From the NCBI GenBank assembly GCA_050178795.1, contig JBFXFT010000005.1, positions 1 through 64,000 on the forward strand: 64,000 bases of DNA. The letters run 5' to 3'. Under the pieces are notes generated by a model. It saw only the letters and a list, made by a program, of their open reading frames with translations. It ran no database searches and was not told the DNA's origin. Source of the stretch: STF1-184 sp050178795 (GTDB taxonomy: Bacteria > Bacillota > Clostridia > Christensenellales > UBA1242). Made by a program: the position numbers and the translations under genes. This document shows positions 32,583 through 42,118 of the stretch, in pieces (position 1 is the stretch's first letter; each line of letters starts with the position of its first letter).

Positions 32583-33518
32583 TTAACTTATTTTTGCTTG
32601 CCATTTTTTAGGTAAACAATATTCAATTTTGTTTTTATTTTCACTATATTTAAATTTAATTTTTTTGCGATTGCTTTTAATTTGAGGGTAAGCAACTCTG
32701 CAATATTTGTCAAACTCGCAAAACAAGTTTTGAATGTCAATTAATTGTAGTTTTCTGTTTGCCAAGTAAGGGAATTTTAACCGAAGACTCAAAAAATATT
32801 GCTCCTGATTTTTGAATGCATATTTTATTACATCTTCATAGTTATCAAACTCTACAAAACATTTTTTTATGCCCCTTTGTGCGCCTGGTCCTGCCACCGT
32901 AAACTCGTCTTCACGCCAAGGAATAAACTCACAATATGCAAGGTCTGTAATTAATTGATACGCCATAAAATTTCCTATTAATGGGTATGAAACCATAATT
33001 TTAAAGGCTTGTTCCATATTTTTTATTTTTAACAATTTTTCTGCCAAATGGTCTTCAAAAAACATTTTTTTAAGTAGCGCTAGGTGATTATCGTGCTTTG
33101 ATTCGTAACCAAAGTATTTTGTTGCACAACTTATGTAGGCGGAATTATATATTGGCTGTTTAATTTTTAACTCGCTCAAAAAATGAGATAGTTTATCAAA
33201 ATTGAAGTTTGATAAACTCATTTTGCCAAACTCATTTTCAAGAATGGTCCACGTGCTTGGCAAATTAAAAATTTTAAAAAATACCACTCTAAAAATTATG
33301 TCCTCTTCTGTCAATCCCTCACTTTTATTTATTACTTCCCTTATTAAAAATTGCGAAACCCTATCTAAAACTCTGTAAGTGTTGCAAAACTTATATGTCG
33401 TTAAAATTTCATCTGTAGAGTATGGCATAATGCCATTTAACTTATTATAAAAAACGCTTTGCCTATTAAAGGCAAAAAGCCAAAATTCGTTAAACATTTT
33501 TTCGTTTGCTTTTATCAT
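32583..33518 (-). CDS. Alpha-glutamyl/putrescinyl thymine pyrophosphorylase-like protein
   Basis: A 311-residue protein. The pattern FWLFAFNRQSVFYNKLNG, KFCNTYRVLDRVSQFLIREV, FFKIFNLPSTW, YNSAYISC and VAGPGAQRGIKKCF is the hallmark of the family predicted for hypermodified-thymine DNA (aGPT-PPlase clades, usually in phages with 5-hydroxymethyl-dU kinases). It has helix-hairpin-helix-like DNA-glycosylase ancestry (YPLIGNFMAYQLITDLAY). The reaction proposed for the family is exchange of pyrophosphate on a modified thymine for an amino compound. No hydroxymethylase or 5-hmdU kinase is visible nearby. Its place just upstream of dut suggests thymine-nucleotide or base-editing work. Family match good, function uncertain. 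Confidence 0.8.
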   Translation of the reverse strand: MIKANEKMFNEFWLFAFNRQSVFYNKLNGIMPYSTDEILTTYKFCNTYRVLDRVSQFLIREVINKSEGLTEEDIIFRVVFFKIFNLPSTWTILENEFGKMSLSNFNFDKLSHFLSELKIKQPIYNSAYISCATKYFGYESKHDNHLALLKKMFFEDHLAEKLLKIKNMEQAFKIMVSYPLIGNFMAYQLITDLAYCEFIPWREDEFTVAGPGAQRGIKKCFVEFDNYEDVIKYAFKNQEQYFLSLRLKFPYLANRKLQLIDIQNLFCEFDKYCRVAYPQIKSNRKKIKFKYSENKNKIEYCLPKKWQAKIS

Positions 33519-33663
33519 ATTGTCCTCTTTTTTATTTTATTAAAAATACTGTTTAATCGCAACCAAAATTTAATAAAAAATATTAAATGTTTTTTACCGC
33601 GTTAAGACGCTTAATTATTTTTTAAACCTGTGATATTATAAAAACATAAAAGGTAATAAAATT

Positions 33664-34731
33664 ATGAAAAAGAAAATACTTACATTATTATTAATTTTTA
33701 TACTTGTGTCTAGTTTTACTGGATGTAGAACGGTTGCAGAAATTGATTCAAATATAAGTTTAGAGCCAAACAGTATTGAAAATACTATTTTAATTATAGG
33801 TGATGGTATGGGCGAAAACCACATTACCGCGGCAAGAACATACTTGGGTCAAGACTTAGCGCTAGACTCAATTAATGAGCGAGGACTGGTAAACACTCTA
33901 TCTTATTCTGGAACAACCGACAGTGCCGCTGCCGCAACGGCGATGGCAACTGGGCAAAAGGTCTATAACGGTCAAATAGCGAGATACGAAGGCAATAATT
34001 TATCAACCTTTTTAGATGAGGCAAAAACAAGTGGTAAAAAAACAGGTGTAATAACAAGCGATTATTTGTACGGTGCCACTCCAGCCGCCTTTTCTGCCCA
34101 TGCAGATAATAGAAATGATACATTGGCAATAATAAACTCTCAAATAACGAGCAACATTGACCTTTTAATGGGTCAAGGCGTAAATGAATATAACAATTAC
34201 TCTCAAACCATTACAAATGCTGGTTACGATTACGTAAACGACATCACAAACTTAAATGAATCGGCAAGCAAGGTGTTTGGGGTTTTTAACTCAATTGACC
34301 CACAAGAACTTGCAACAGAAAACTCCATAAACATAACCGCTCTTGCTAATTTTGCACTCAATTATTTAACCAATCCAAATGGTTTTGTTTTGGTGTTTGA
34401 GGTTGCAGACATAGATAAAAGGAGCCACGACCACAATTTACAAAGCATGATTTATGAACTTTTAATGCTAGATCAACTTGTAAGCACTGTTCTAAATTGG
34501 ATGGGCGAAAACACTAACACATTTTTAATGGTAACCGCAGACCACGAAACCGGAGGGCTAAACCTACCTCAAACCGACACCTATGAAAACTTACTAAATA
34601 CCTATAGTTTTACAACTTTTGGTCATACGGACAGAAAAGTACCCTACTACGCGGTTAATTATGACTTAAAAGAAGATTTAATAGACAACATAGATATTTA
34701 TAAACTAATAGACTTTTTAGTTCAAGACTAA
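33664..34731 (+). CDS. Alkaline phosphatase family lipoprotein
   Basis: A 355-residue protein. Signal with lipobox SSFTGC, lipid on Cys21. The active-site Ser87 lies in TTDSAAAATAMATG. Metal ligands are visible in IIGDGMGENH (Asp47), EVADIDKRSHDHN and TADHETGGL, and a late His in FGHTDRKVPYY. It is a minimal PhoA-like phosphomonoesterase, shorter than the E. coli enzyme (about 450), tethered outside the membrane. Likely role: release of phosphate from outside esters. No Pho box was recognised. Single gene, divergent from the 32583 gene. Confidence 0.93.
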   Translation: MKKKILTLLLIFILVSSFTGCRTVAEIDSNISLEPNSIENTILIIGDGMGENHITAARTYLGQDLALDSINERGLVNTLSYSGTTDSAAAATAMATGQKVYNGQIARYEGNNLSTFLDEAKTSGKKTGVITSDYLYGATPAAFSAHADNRNDTLAIINSQITSNIDLLMGQGVNEYNNYSQTITNAGYDYVNDITNLNESASKVFGVFNSIDPQELATENSINITALANFALNYLTNPNGFVLVFEVADIDKRSHDHNLQSMIYELLMLDQLVSTVLNWMGENTNTFLMVTADHETGGLNLPQTDTYENLLNTYSFTTFGHTDRKVPYYAVNYDLKEDLIDNIDIYKLIDFLVQD

Positions 34732-34742
34732 CATTTTTAAAC

Positions 34743-34776
34743 AAAAAACACCTCATATTTTTATGGGTGTTTTTTT
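34743..34776. terminator. bidirectional terminator
   Basis: AAAAACACC / GGGTGTTTTTTT between the phosphatase gene and the convergent ABC transporter gene. Confidence 0.75.
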
Positions 34777-34815
34777 ATAATTTAAATTCTATTTAAGTAA
34801 AGAAATGGTTTTAAA

Positions 34816-37368
34816 TTAAATAATTTTAATAGCGTCAATTGGTTTCATACGTATAATTCTAATTAGTGGAAGTGCACTAGCAATAAGCACTACAAGAATA
34901 CACATAGCAACCACTAACAACAAGGTGGTTGGCTGCAATGTAATGGCTTGTAGTTTATATTCAAATGTGTTTGTAAGTGAGGTGTTGAGTACCGTAGTTC
35001 CTAACACAATTATAATTGTAGATAAAATAATATTTACAATTGCAATGAAAACTCCTTCAAACATAAATATTTTGGCTACGTCAATTCCGCGTGCACCCAT
35101 GGCGCGAAGTATGCCAATTTCTTTCTTTTTATTCATAACGCTTACTGAAATAAAGTTATACATTAAAAGTAGTACGAAGAACAATAAAACTAAACTGGCA
35201 CCCTCTAACATTTTAGAAATAATACCAAATAACACATCTAGCATTTGTAATTCTGATGTTGGATAACCAGCATAATTCATACTTTGCGAATCAAGGTATT
35301 GCAATAAACTAATATTTGCAGCCCTATCCTCACTTAGTGGAATAAACACAGTTGGCGAAACTAAGGCGCCCTCTACACAAGTGTTTTTAAAGTTTTCGTT
35401 TGTAATAAATACATTATAAAAATCCGTTATGTCGCTGTCATCAAATACTCCAACCACTTTAATGTCGTTCATTATGCCTGTCGTATCTGAACTGTTTAAA
35501 TATAGCGATAAAGAAAGGTCTTCAAAATCGGCCGCTGTCATATTATCGTAAGTAAAAATAAAGTTACCTAAACTATCCATTTCGTATCGGTCTAAAATGC
35601 TTGCAAGTTCCGAAAAACTAATTACGACCTCGTCATCGGCAAGTTGAGTGTTTGGCGTGTAACCAGCAATAAAAGTTACTGGCACCATAAGAAATAAAGG
35701 ATTATACGAAATTACATTGCTGACTGAACGCAGACCTGCAACATAAAGGTCAAGCGGAAGAGTATAATCTGTATCGTTATTCCTTACATATACGCTACTT
35801 GCAACTATAGATTGATGCATAGCGTAATTATAAACTGCATCTTTTACAGTTAAAGCGGCAGTATATACATTTGATGTATTAAACTTAACTTGCGTATTTC
35901 TATCAAAAACCATTGATGTATAATCTGTGCTAAAAATGCCAGTGATTACAAAAGGAATACTACTAATAGTGATTGTTTTATTTAAAATATTTTCGTATCC
36001 ACTATTTGGTAATACATCGCCATCGTCAAACTTTGCACCAAAATACATAATGCTATCGGCGGTGTAATCAGATATCATAATTTCAATTGAGGAAGTGCTT
36101 AACTCTGGGTATGTTCCCAATAATTTTGTCGCACCATAAAAACCATTTATTGAACTATCATCTAATGTGCTTGTCATTTCTACAACAGAATTAATAGTGT
36201 TTGAAAAATCAGTTCCATCTTCCTCCTCTGGCGGAGTCGCATAAATTGGCAAGGCTAATTCTTGAGTATAGTTTTTATAGGTAGTAATGCCATTTGTTTC
36301 AAAATTAATAAAGTCTTGACTATCTAGTGCAATGGTTGATGTGGTTTCAACATTGTTGTCATCAATTTCAGTTTGTAATTTTGTGACAAGCACTGTATCT
36401 ATGCCAAGTGATTCAAAGGTTTCAATAGATGAATTTTGGTAATTGTAATTTTTTAAACTGCTTGAAAGCCCAAAAATAGATAATGCCAATACGGTAAGAA
36501 TTAAAGTAAAAGCAAAACGAACTTTTTTAGTGCGAAAATTAGAAAGTGCAATTTTTAGTGCATGTTTCATAGGTAAATGCACATTAGTTTTTTGAAATTT
36601 TTCTTTATTTTGTTTGTCTTCAAAAGTGGTAGAAACAAAGGACTCGTCAATGCTCTTTTGATATTGATTTTTTAAAGCATCTAAGTCAACTTTGTGTAAT
36701 TTTGTCTTATCGGAAATAATAAGTCCATCGGCAAGTTCAATAATTCTGTCGCCATAGGTAATTGCGTTATCCATATCGTGAGTAACTACGATGACTAAGC
36801 ACTTCTTTGATAGTTTTTTAAACAGGTCAAAAATTTGTTTTCCTGTGTTTGAGTCCAAACTTCCAGTAGGCTCATCAGCAAAAACAATTTTTGGGTTTTT
36901 AACAATAGAGCGCGCAATCGCTACGCGTTGCTTTTGTCCGCCAGATAGTTCAAAAGACTTTCTATCCCCATAGCCTTCTAGCGAAACACTTTTTAACGCT
37001 TCTTCAATGTCTTCATCGGTGCAAGTTTGATTTTGTAATCTTAAAGAAAGTTCTATGTTCTCCCTAACCGTCATATCGTCAATAATACTAAAATCTTGGA
37101 AAATAAAACCAACGTATGTGTTTCTGTAAATGTCAAAATCGTCTTGCTTAAAGTCTTTACTGGACTTATTGGCAATAATAATTTCTCCGCTATCATGAAT
37201 ATCTAGACCACTCATAACATTTAAAAGTGTACTTTTTCCGCTGCCACTTTTTCCACACACAAAAACCATTCCCTTATCTGGAAACGATATAGAAACCCCA
37301 TTAAGTGCACCACATTTTTTGCCTTTTTGTGTGGTATATGTCTTTTTGATGTCAATAATATTTAGCAT
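34816..37368 (-). CDS. ABC transporter: MacB-type ATPase fused to FtsX-like permease
   Basis: An 850-residue protein. Residues 1-220 form an ATPase: Walker A CGKSGSGKSTLLN, signature LSGGQKQRVAIARS, Walker B VFADEPTGSLDS. A linker leads to membrane helix 1 (about 285-305), a large outer domain (about 305-715), then three membrane helices in the FtsX pattern (about 720-745, 768-793, 818-840) with NKKKEIGILRAMGARG between the first two. This is the mechanotransmission type (MacB/LolCDE/bacitracin-export relatives) in single-chain form. It is cotranscribed with the lipoprotein gene upstream (10-base gap, ribosome site overlapping that stop). The substrate is unknown; peptide or lipoprotein handling is plausible. 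Confidence 0.92.
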   Translation of the reverse strand: MLNIIDIKKTYTTQKGKKCGALNGVSISFPDKGMVFVCGKSGSGKSTLLNVMSGLDIHDSGEIIIANKSSKDFKQDDFDIYRNTYVGFIFQDFSIIDDMTVRENIELSLRLQNQTCTDEDIEEALKSVSLEGYGDRKSFELSGGQKQRVAIARSIVKNPKIVFADEPTGSLDSNTGKQIFDLFKKLSKKCLVIVVTHDMDNAITYGDRIIELADGLIISDKTKLHKVDLDALKNQYQKSIDESFVSTTFEDKQNKEKFQKTNVHLPMKHALKIALSNFRTKKVRFAFTLILTVLALSIFGLSSSLKNYNYQNSSIETFESLGIDTVLVTKLQTEIDDNNVETTSTIALDSQDFINFETNGITTYKNYTQELALPIYATPPEEEDGTDFSNTINSVVEMTSTLDDSSINGFYGATKLLGTYPELSTSSIEIMISDYTADSIMYFGAKFDDGDVLPNSGYENILNKTITISSIPFVITGIFSTDYTSMVFDRNTQVKFNTSNVYTAALTVKDAVYNYAMHQSIVASSVYVRNNDTDYTLPLDLYVAGLRSVSNVISYNPLFLMVPVTFIAGYTPNTQLADDEVVISFSELASILDRYEMDSLGNFIFTYDNMTAADFEDLSLSLYLNSSDTTGIMNDIKVVGVFDDSDITDFYNVFITNENFKNTCVEGALVSPTVFIPLSEDRAANISLLQYLDSQSMNYAGYPTSELQMLDVLFGIISKMLEGASLVLLFFVLLLMYNFISVSVMNKKKEIGILRAMGARGIDVAKIFMFEGVFIAIVNIILSTIIIVLGTTVLNTSLTNTFEYKLQAITLQPTTLLLVVAMCILVVLIASALPLIRIIRMKPIDAIKII

Positions 37369-37378
37369 TTTATTCTCC

Positions 37379-38902
37379 TTAATGAATAATTATAGTGCGA
37401 AGGGCTTTTCCATATACATGGTCAATTCCTTGAGTAACGTATTCTAATTGATTTGTGCCTTGAAACATATCGCTTAGCGTATAATTTGTAGTCAAATTTC
37501 CTGTGTCAATCGTACAGTTTTGTATTGTAAAGCCTATTAAATCAGAGTCCACAATGTTGCCAACAACAAAACCAATTTTAGGAGATACAGAATAACCTGA
37601 CATGTGACCGTATCCAGTAACGGTAAAGTCAATACCATTAACGCTATTGTTTTCTATTGCAGAAGTAGTTGTATAGCCAACTATACCGCCTATTGACCTG
37701 CTTCTATATGCTATGTATATAATCATATCTATGTTGGACGCCGAATTATTGTTAATGTCTCCATGAAAAGATGTGCCTGAAATTGCACCGATATCTCCAT
37801 TAGTTTCAAATGTAACATCATCTACATTACAATTATAGACCGTGCCATAATTATTTACACCAACAACACCACCAGTGCGCGACATATAGCGTTGACACTT
37901 AATATAACCACCAGTAATGTTAATGTAGGAAATGTCGCCTGAATTATACCCTGCCAAAGACCCAACTTGTGTGTAACTGCCACCATGATAAACATATCCT
38001 GTTATTGTCACATCTTCTAAACTTAAATGTGCGATTGTTCCATAGTTGTTAGCAATAAATCCAAACGGAGTATCCTCTTCATAAAGTTTGGCTGGAATGG
38101 TAATGTTTAAATTAGATAATGTATAATCGTTTCCCCAAATAGAGCCATAAAAATTAGGAATTGGTACCCAATTTGTAAGCGTAGACATATCAATATCACT
38201 AACAATTTCATAGTCAAGTTCTGGGTGATATTTAATTCCAAGCAGTTGTTGTAAGGAGCCAATTTCAATGCGGTCATATACTGTAACATCTACAGTAGTA
38301 GAGATATCATTTTCTCCTGTTGCAGATACTGTAATAACATAGCCAATGGGCGCATCGGCACCTAAAAGAAGGCGCCCACTCTCATCTATTGTTGCATATT
38401 CGCCACCAGATACAATGTCATATTGAACTTGTTTGTAACTTGCGTTTGTTGGAGTAAAAACAACATCTAATACAATTTCATTGTTTGGAAGACAAACGTA
38501 TTTATCGTGCTCGTTTACAAGTTCAATGGATTCTAGTGGAACATATTCTTTGGTGACCTGAATATCTGCTGTGATTGAGGCGTCTTTTTTGTATATTATC
38601 TGCAATGTGTCGGAAAAAACTGCTGGTGCAGTTTCTGATGTTTTTAAATAACCGTTTTGAACATAAATATAACTGTTTTGGCTTATATACCAAAAATCGG
38701 CATAACTGGCCGCTTGTGTTGACCCATTTTCATATATAAACTCAATGTTGTCCATTGATGTTTGCTCGTCATTAATAGTGTAATTTAAGTTGGCTGATTG
38801 TATTGATACTACTGCCATATTGTCATTAGAAGAATTGCACGCAGTCATAATAAGTGGTGCAAAGCAAATAATAATAAATACCAACAACTTAAATAATTTC
38901 AT
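37379..38902 (-). CDS. Lipoprotein with Ig-like and GLUG-type beta-helix repeats
   Basis: A 507-residue protein starting MKLFKLLVFI (TAGGAGA upstream; the longer frame has no ribosome site). Lipobox IMTAC, lipid on Cys22. Residues about 120-215 form a Big_2-type bacterial Ig domain (LESIELVNEH, then LDVVFTPTNASYKQVQYDI). Residues about 225-500 show GLUG-like repeats of a right-handed beta-helix (FGFIANNYGTIAHLSLEDV, VGSLAGYNSGDISYINITGG, TGGVVGVNNYGTVYNCNVDD). Cotranscription with the MacB-type transporter suggests a cell-surface partner or cargo of that system. Confidence 0.85.
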   Translation of the reverse strand: MKLFKLLVFIIICFAPLIMTACNSSNDNMAVVSIQSANLNYTINDEQTSMDNIEFIYENGSTQAASYADFWYISQNSYIYVQNGYLKTSETAPAVFSDTLQIIYKKDASITADIQVTKEYVPLESIELVNEHDKYVCLPNNEIVLDVVFTPTNASYKQVQYDIVSGGEYATIDESGRLLLGADAPIGYVITVSATGENDISTTVDVTVYDRIEIGSLQQLLGIKYHPELDYEIVSDIDMSTLTNWVPIPNFYGSIWGNDYTLSNLNITIPAKLYEEDTPFGFIANNYGTIAHLSLEDVTITGYVYHGGSYTQVGSLAGYNSGDISYINITGGYIKCQRYMSRTGGVVGVNNYGTVYNCNVDDVTFETNGDIGAISGTSFHGDINNNSASNIDMIIYIAYRSRSIGGIVGYTTTSAIENNSVNGIDFTVTGYGHMSGYSVSPKIGFVVGNIVDSDLIGFTIQNCTIDTGNLTTNYTLSDMFQGTNQLEYVTQGIDHVYGKALRTIIIH

Positions 38903-39053
38903 ACGTCTCCTACTAACCTGTAGTATAAAGATTATACTACAATATGTGCAATAAGTACAGCACAAAAATAATTAATGGGTTTTTATTTTTGACTTTGTTT
39001 AATTATATTAAACAGTGGCACATTTGTCAATACCTCGCCTTAGAAAAAGGGTG

Positions 39054-39086
39054 CAAAAAAACGACCCATATCAAGTCGTTTATTTT
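39054..39086 (-). terminator. terminator of tRNA-Ser
   Basis: On the minus strand: AAACGACT / GGTCGTTTTTTT right after the tRNA 3' end. Confidence 0.8.
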
Positions 39087-39176
39087 TGGCGGAGAAGATG
39101 GGATTTGAACCCATGCGCCCTGTTACAGACCTACTCCCTTAGCAGGGGAGCCCCTTAACCACTTGGGTACTTCTCC
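39087..39176 (-). tRNA. tRNA-Ser (GCU anticodon)
   Basis: A 90-base type II tRNA on the minus strand: acceptor GGAGAAG / CTTCTCC, anticodon stem CTCCC / GGGAG with loop CTGCTAA (anticodon GCT), a long variable arm, a T loop with TTCAAAT and encoded CCA. It reads AGC/AGU serine codons. Confidence 0.95.
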
Positions 39177-39443
39177 AAAGGATGTCTATAATGATATTTT
39201 TTTGTTGCTTAAAAGTTTTTACTAACAAGCAAAAAGAGTATAACAAAATAATTTTTTAAAGTCAATCATAAAAACTTAATTATAAATTAAAAATTGTTTT
39301 AAATTTTTTTCTTGTAGCGCATACGAAAAAGCCTGTTTTCTTATACAAAAATCTACAATAAAAGTATATTTTTTAAGTTTGTTCTTGTATTATTTGTTGA
39401 TATTTGCTACAATAGTGATAATATAAACTAAAAGGGTATGACT

Positions 39444-41144
39444 ATGGGAAAAAAGAGTAAACAATCTAAAAAATACTACGTTAATCCTCCAATAAAAAAA
39501 GTAGACAAGGTTGAGATTGAAAAACTGGCACAAGAGCCAACTCCAAAAAATGTTTCAAATTCAATCATTAAAAACTATGTCCCAGAATATTTTATTCCAA
39601 AATCTATTGACATGCACACGCATACTATTCGTTCAATGGACGGTAATCTTCCTGTCGCTAAATTATTAAGACATGCCGTTTTTAATAATGTAACAGACCT
39701 AGCAATTACTGACCATAATGACCTATTTGCAGTAAAAAAAGCCATGCGCTTAATAGAATCTAACTCAAAATATCAATCTGTCAATCTAATTACAGGTGTT
39801 GAAATAACCTGTTTTTCTGAGGAACTTGGCAGAAGCGTTCACGTCCTTGCATATGATTTTGATATAAACAATAAAGAACTAAATGAAAAATTAGCGTACG
39901 TAAGAGAACAAGAAAGACTTGCAAAATACTCTCTCTTTATTAAACTTGAAGTGCTTTTAGGAATTAAATTTTCGCCATATGAAATAATTAAAGCATCTTC
40001 AAAAGCAGATGATATTAATTGGGAAACCATTGCAACAATGGCTGTTTTACATAGCGAAAACGGAGAACCAAAACCTTATGCTAGAACTCGTGAAGAGTTT
40101 TTAGATAAAGCACCTAAAATGTTAAATTATATTTTAAAAGATCAAAAAATTAAAGATAAATTGATGATAAATTTTGACCCAATAAATTTAGAGACTCCTA
40201 CTAATTTTCACCCTTCTTTAGACGAAGTTCTAAACCTTATTAAAAATGCTGGTGGAATACCAGTTCTGGCTCACCCAAGCAACATAGAACACGCTAACAA
40301 TAAACTTAGCGTTGAAGAATTTATAAAACTATTTGCAAATAAAACAAAAGATTTAGACATTCGCGCAGGTATGGAAGTATTATTCGGCGCGCAAATAGGC
40401 GAAGAGGGAACATATTTAAAACTTGCAAAAAAATATGGGCTTATACCATCTGGAGGAAGCGATTTTCATGGCGCATATAAGAGTTTGAACCATAGGATAG
40501 GTACTGTAGGCAATAGATACCACATTACAAATTTAACGCTTCTTAAATATATAAAGGGTGGCAGAAAAGAGGAAGACATATATTACCCTCAACGCTCATC
40601 TGAATATTACTCAAAAATATCTTCAAAAAATCATTCTATATGGCATCAAAGAAATGTAGAAATTATCGAAAAAGAAAGGCGAGAAACAGAACAAACGCTT
40701 AAAAATATTGCCGAACAATTTAGAGATGTTCCACTACAAATAGACGCGTTAGAACATCAAAACGAACTACTTTACAAACGCAAAAAATTAATAATATTAA
40801 ATGAAGATCTTGGTAAAGTGGTTAGAAAATATATTCATACATTAAAGGAATGTTCTAAAGATAAAAATTACATAACCAAAAATAGTGCGGCTATAAAATT
40901 AAAGGAAATCAAAATTGAAAGCATGCTTGACAATTATAATACAAGGTTACAGGATTTAGCTAGCGACAATATGGAAAATGTAGAACTATTTAAAGAGGCA
41001 ATGAAAACAAGTGAAAGACGTTATAATTCAATTTATACTAAAGTTAAACAAAGTATTGCCACATTGGCAAAAGAAGAACTATTGGCAAAAAAACAAGAAA
41101 AACCAACGCCCATTAACCTTGAGCTTGCAACAAGCGGAAATTAA
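39444..41144 (+). CDS. PHP-domain metal-dependent phosphoesterase
   Basis: About 566 residues. The second of two nearby ATGs (MGKKSKQS) is preferred because AAAGGG then lies at normal distance. A basic N-terminal 50 residues precede the PHP domain (about 52-370): DMHTHTIRSMDGN, AITDHND, GVEITCFSE, PVLAHPSN and GGSDFHG carry the expected His/Asp/Glu metal ligands. Residues about 390-560 are a charged, probably coiled-coil C-terminus, which is unusual for this family. The closest relatives should be histidinol-phosphatase/TrpH-like nucleases; the substrate cannot be told. The gene ends next to the parS-rich gap. Confidence 0.85.
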   Translation: MGKKSKQSKKYYVNPPIKKVDKVEIEKLAQEPTPKNVSNSIIKNYVPEYFIPKSIDMHTHTIRSMDGNLPVAKLLRHAVFNNVTDLAITDHNDLFAVKKAMRLIESNSKYQSVNLITGVEITCFSEELGRSVHVLAYDFDINNKELNEKLAYVREQERLAKYSLFIKLEVLLGIKFSPYEIIKASSKADDINWETIATMAVLHSENGEPKPYARTREEFLDKAPKMLNYILKDQKIKDKLMINFDPINLETPTNFHPSLDEVLNLIKNAGGIPVLAHPSNIEHANNKLSVEEFIKLFANKTKDLDIRAGMEVLFGAQIGEEGTYLKLAKKYGLIPSGGSDFHGAYKSLNHRIGTVGNRYHITNLTLLKYIKGGRKEEDIYYPQRSSEYYSKISSKNHSIWHQRNVEIIEKERRETEQTLKNIAEQFRDVPLQIDALEHQNELLYKRKKLIILNEDLGKVVRKYIHTLKECSKDKNYITKNSAAIKLKEIKIESMLDNYNTRLQDLASDNMENVELFKEAMKTSERRYNSIYTKVKQSIATLAKEELLAKKQEKPTPINLELATSGN

Positions 41145-41152
41145 AAGAGTAA

Positions 41153-41186
41153 GAAGTTATAGAATAAAAACTATAACTTCTTTTTT
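41153..41186 (+). terminator. terminator of the PHP gene
   Basis: GAAGTTATAG / CTATAACTTC followed by six T. A second weaker hairpin (CAATTACT / AGTAATTG, T-run) follows at about 41257-41286. Confidence 0.85.
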
Positions 41187-41424
41187 ATCGTCTTGCATTC
41201 AAATCCCTCAGTTTCAGCGTCAAATGGTTATTAAGCGTAAATACTGACCTACTATGCAATTACTGTTCAAATAGTAATTGTTTTTTATTGAACTGTTATT
41301 TATTCACAATTAAATTTGCAAAAACTGCGTAAAAATGTATAAATTTGGTGTAAAAAAGCGCTAAAACGGTGTTTTTTATGCTTAAATATGCACTTTTTAA
41401 AATTTTATTGTGTTTTTAAAAATG

Positions 41425-41455
41425 TTATCCACCAAAACAACATTTTTGTGGATAA
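41425..41455. promoter_or_regulatory. Inverted pair of DnaA boxes
   Basis: TTATCCACC (one mismatch to TTATCCACA) at 41425-41433 and the perfect reverse box TGTGGATAA at 41447-41455, 13 bases apart. DnaA binding is expected from the consensus. Confidence 0.6.
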
Positions 41456-41658
41456 GTGGAACAAAGCATATTACTCTGACTCCCCATGGTGTTTACGGTA
41501 GATATTTTTAATAATAAGCAGTACGGCACTCTTAAAGAGAATTAATAGATGGAAATTACTTAGAATATAATGAGATAATGGTAAAACTAATACTATTTAT
41601 AACCATAGGCTTCCATAAGACAAAAACAAATAGAATAATAGGTATTTAAACAATTTTG

Positions 41659-41688
41659 GGTAAAATGAGGTAAAATTGGTTAAAATGA
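41659..41688 (+). repeat. Three 10-base tandem repeats
   Basis: GGTAAAATGA, GGTAAAATTG, GTTAAAATGA in a row. The 10-base period equals about one helical turn, so the same face of DNA is repeated. They lie between the DnaA-box pair and the parS sites. Confidence 0.5.
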
Positions 41689-41861
41689 GCCCATTTTTAG
41701 TGTTTGCGCACCATAAAAATCATTTTAAACGCTCTGAGAGACGTTTTTATTATAAACAATGAGTATTACTTCACGGTTTTTGGCCTCATTTTTGCCGCTT
41801 TAGGAACACAAAACAACCACTATTAACCGTATTTATTTTTTAACCATTTGTCTTAATAAAT

Positions 41862-41877
41862 TGTTTCACGTGAAACA
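41862..41877. promoter_or_regulatory. parS site 1
   Basis: Perfect 16-base palindrome TGTTTCACGTGAAACA, the Bacillota parS consensus bound by ParB. Confidence 0.95.
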
Positions 41878-41977
41878 AAACAGATTTTAATGTTCTAGTA
41901 TCCTGACGAAAATTATCTCTTTAAAAAAATAATTAAGGTTGTTAATAAAAAATATCTTGGGTTAAAAATTTACCAAA

Positions 41978-41993
41978 TGTTTCACGTGAAACA
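41978..41993. promoter_or_regulatory. parS site 2
   Basis: A second perfect copy of TGTTTCACGTGAAACA, 116 bases from the first. Confidence 0.95.
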
Positions 41994-42070
41994 TTTTTCT
42001 GGGCTTGCAAAAACAACTATCAGAAAAATTATTATTCTTAAGGCTAACGGTTTATAAAGTTTATAATTAT

Positions 42071-42086
42071 TGTTTCACGTGAAACA
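42071..42086. promoter_or_regulatory. parS site 3
   Basis: A third perfect copy, 93 bases from the second and beside the parB terminator. The three sites together form a strong ParB loading zone. Confidence 0.95.
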
Positions 42087-42090
42087 ATAA

Positions 42091-42118
42091 AAAAGAGGGT
42101 GATTAAAACCCTCTTTAA
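42091..42118 (-). terminator. terminator of the parA-parB operon
   Basis: AAAGAGGGT / ACCCTCTTT with a T-run on the minus strand, about 80 bases after the parB stop. Confidence 0.8.

Noticed and set aside
41430..41760. Possible small RNA ending at the hairpin near 41728-41750
   Set aside because: A T-run hairpin is seen but no convincing promoter or conserved structure upstream.
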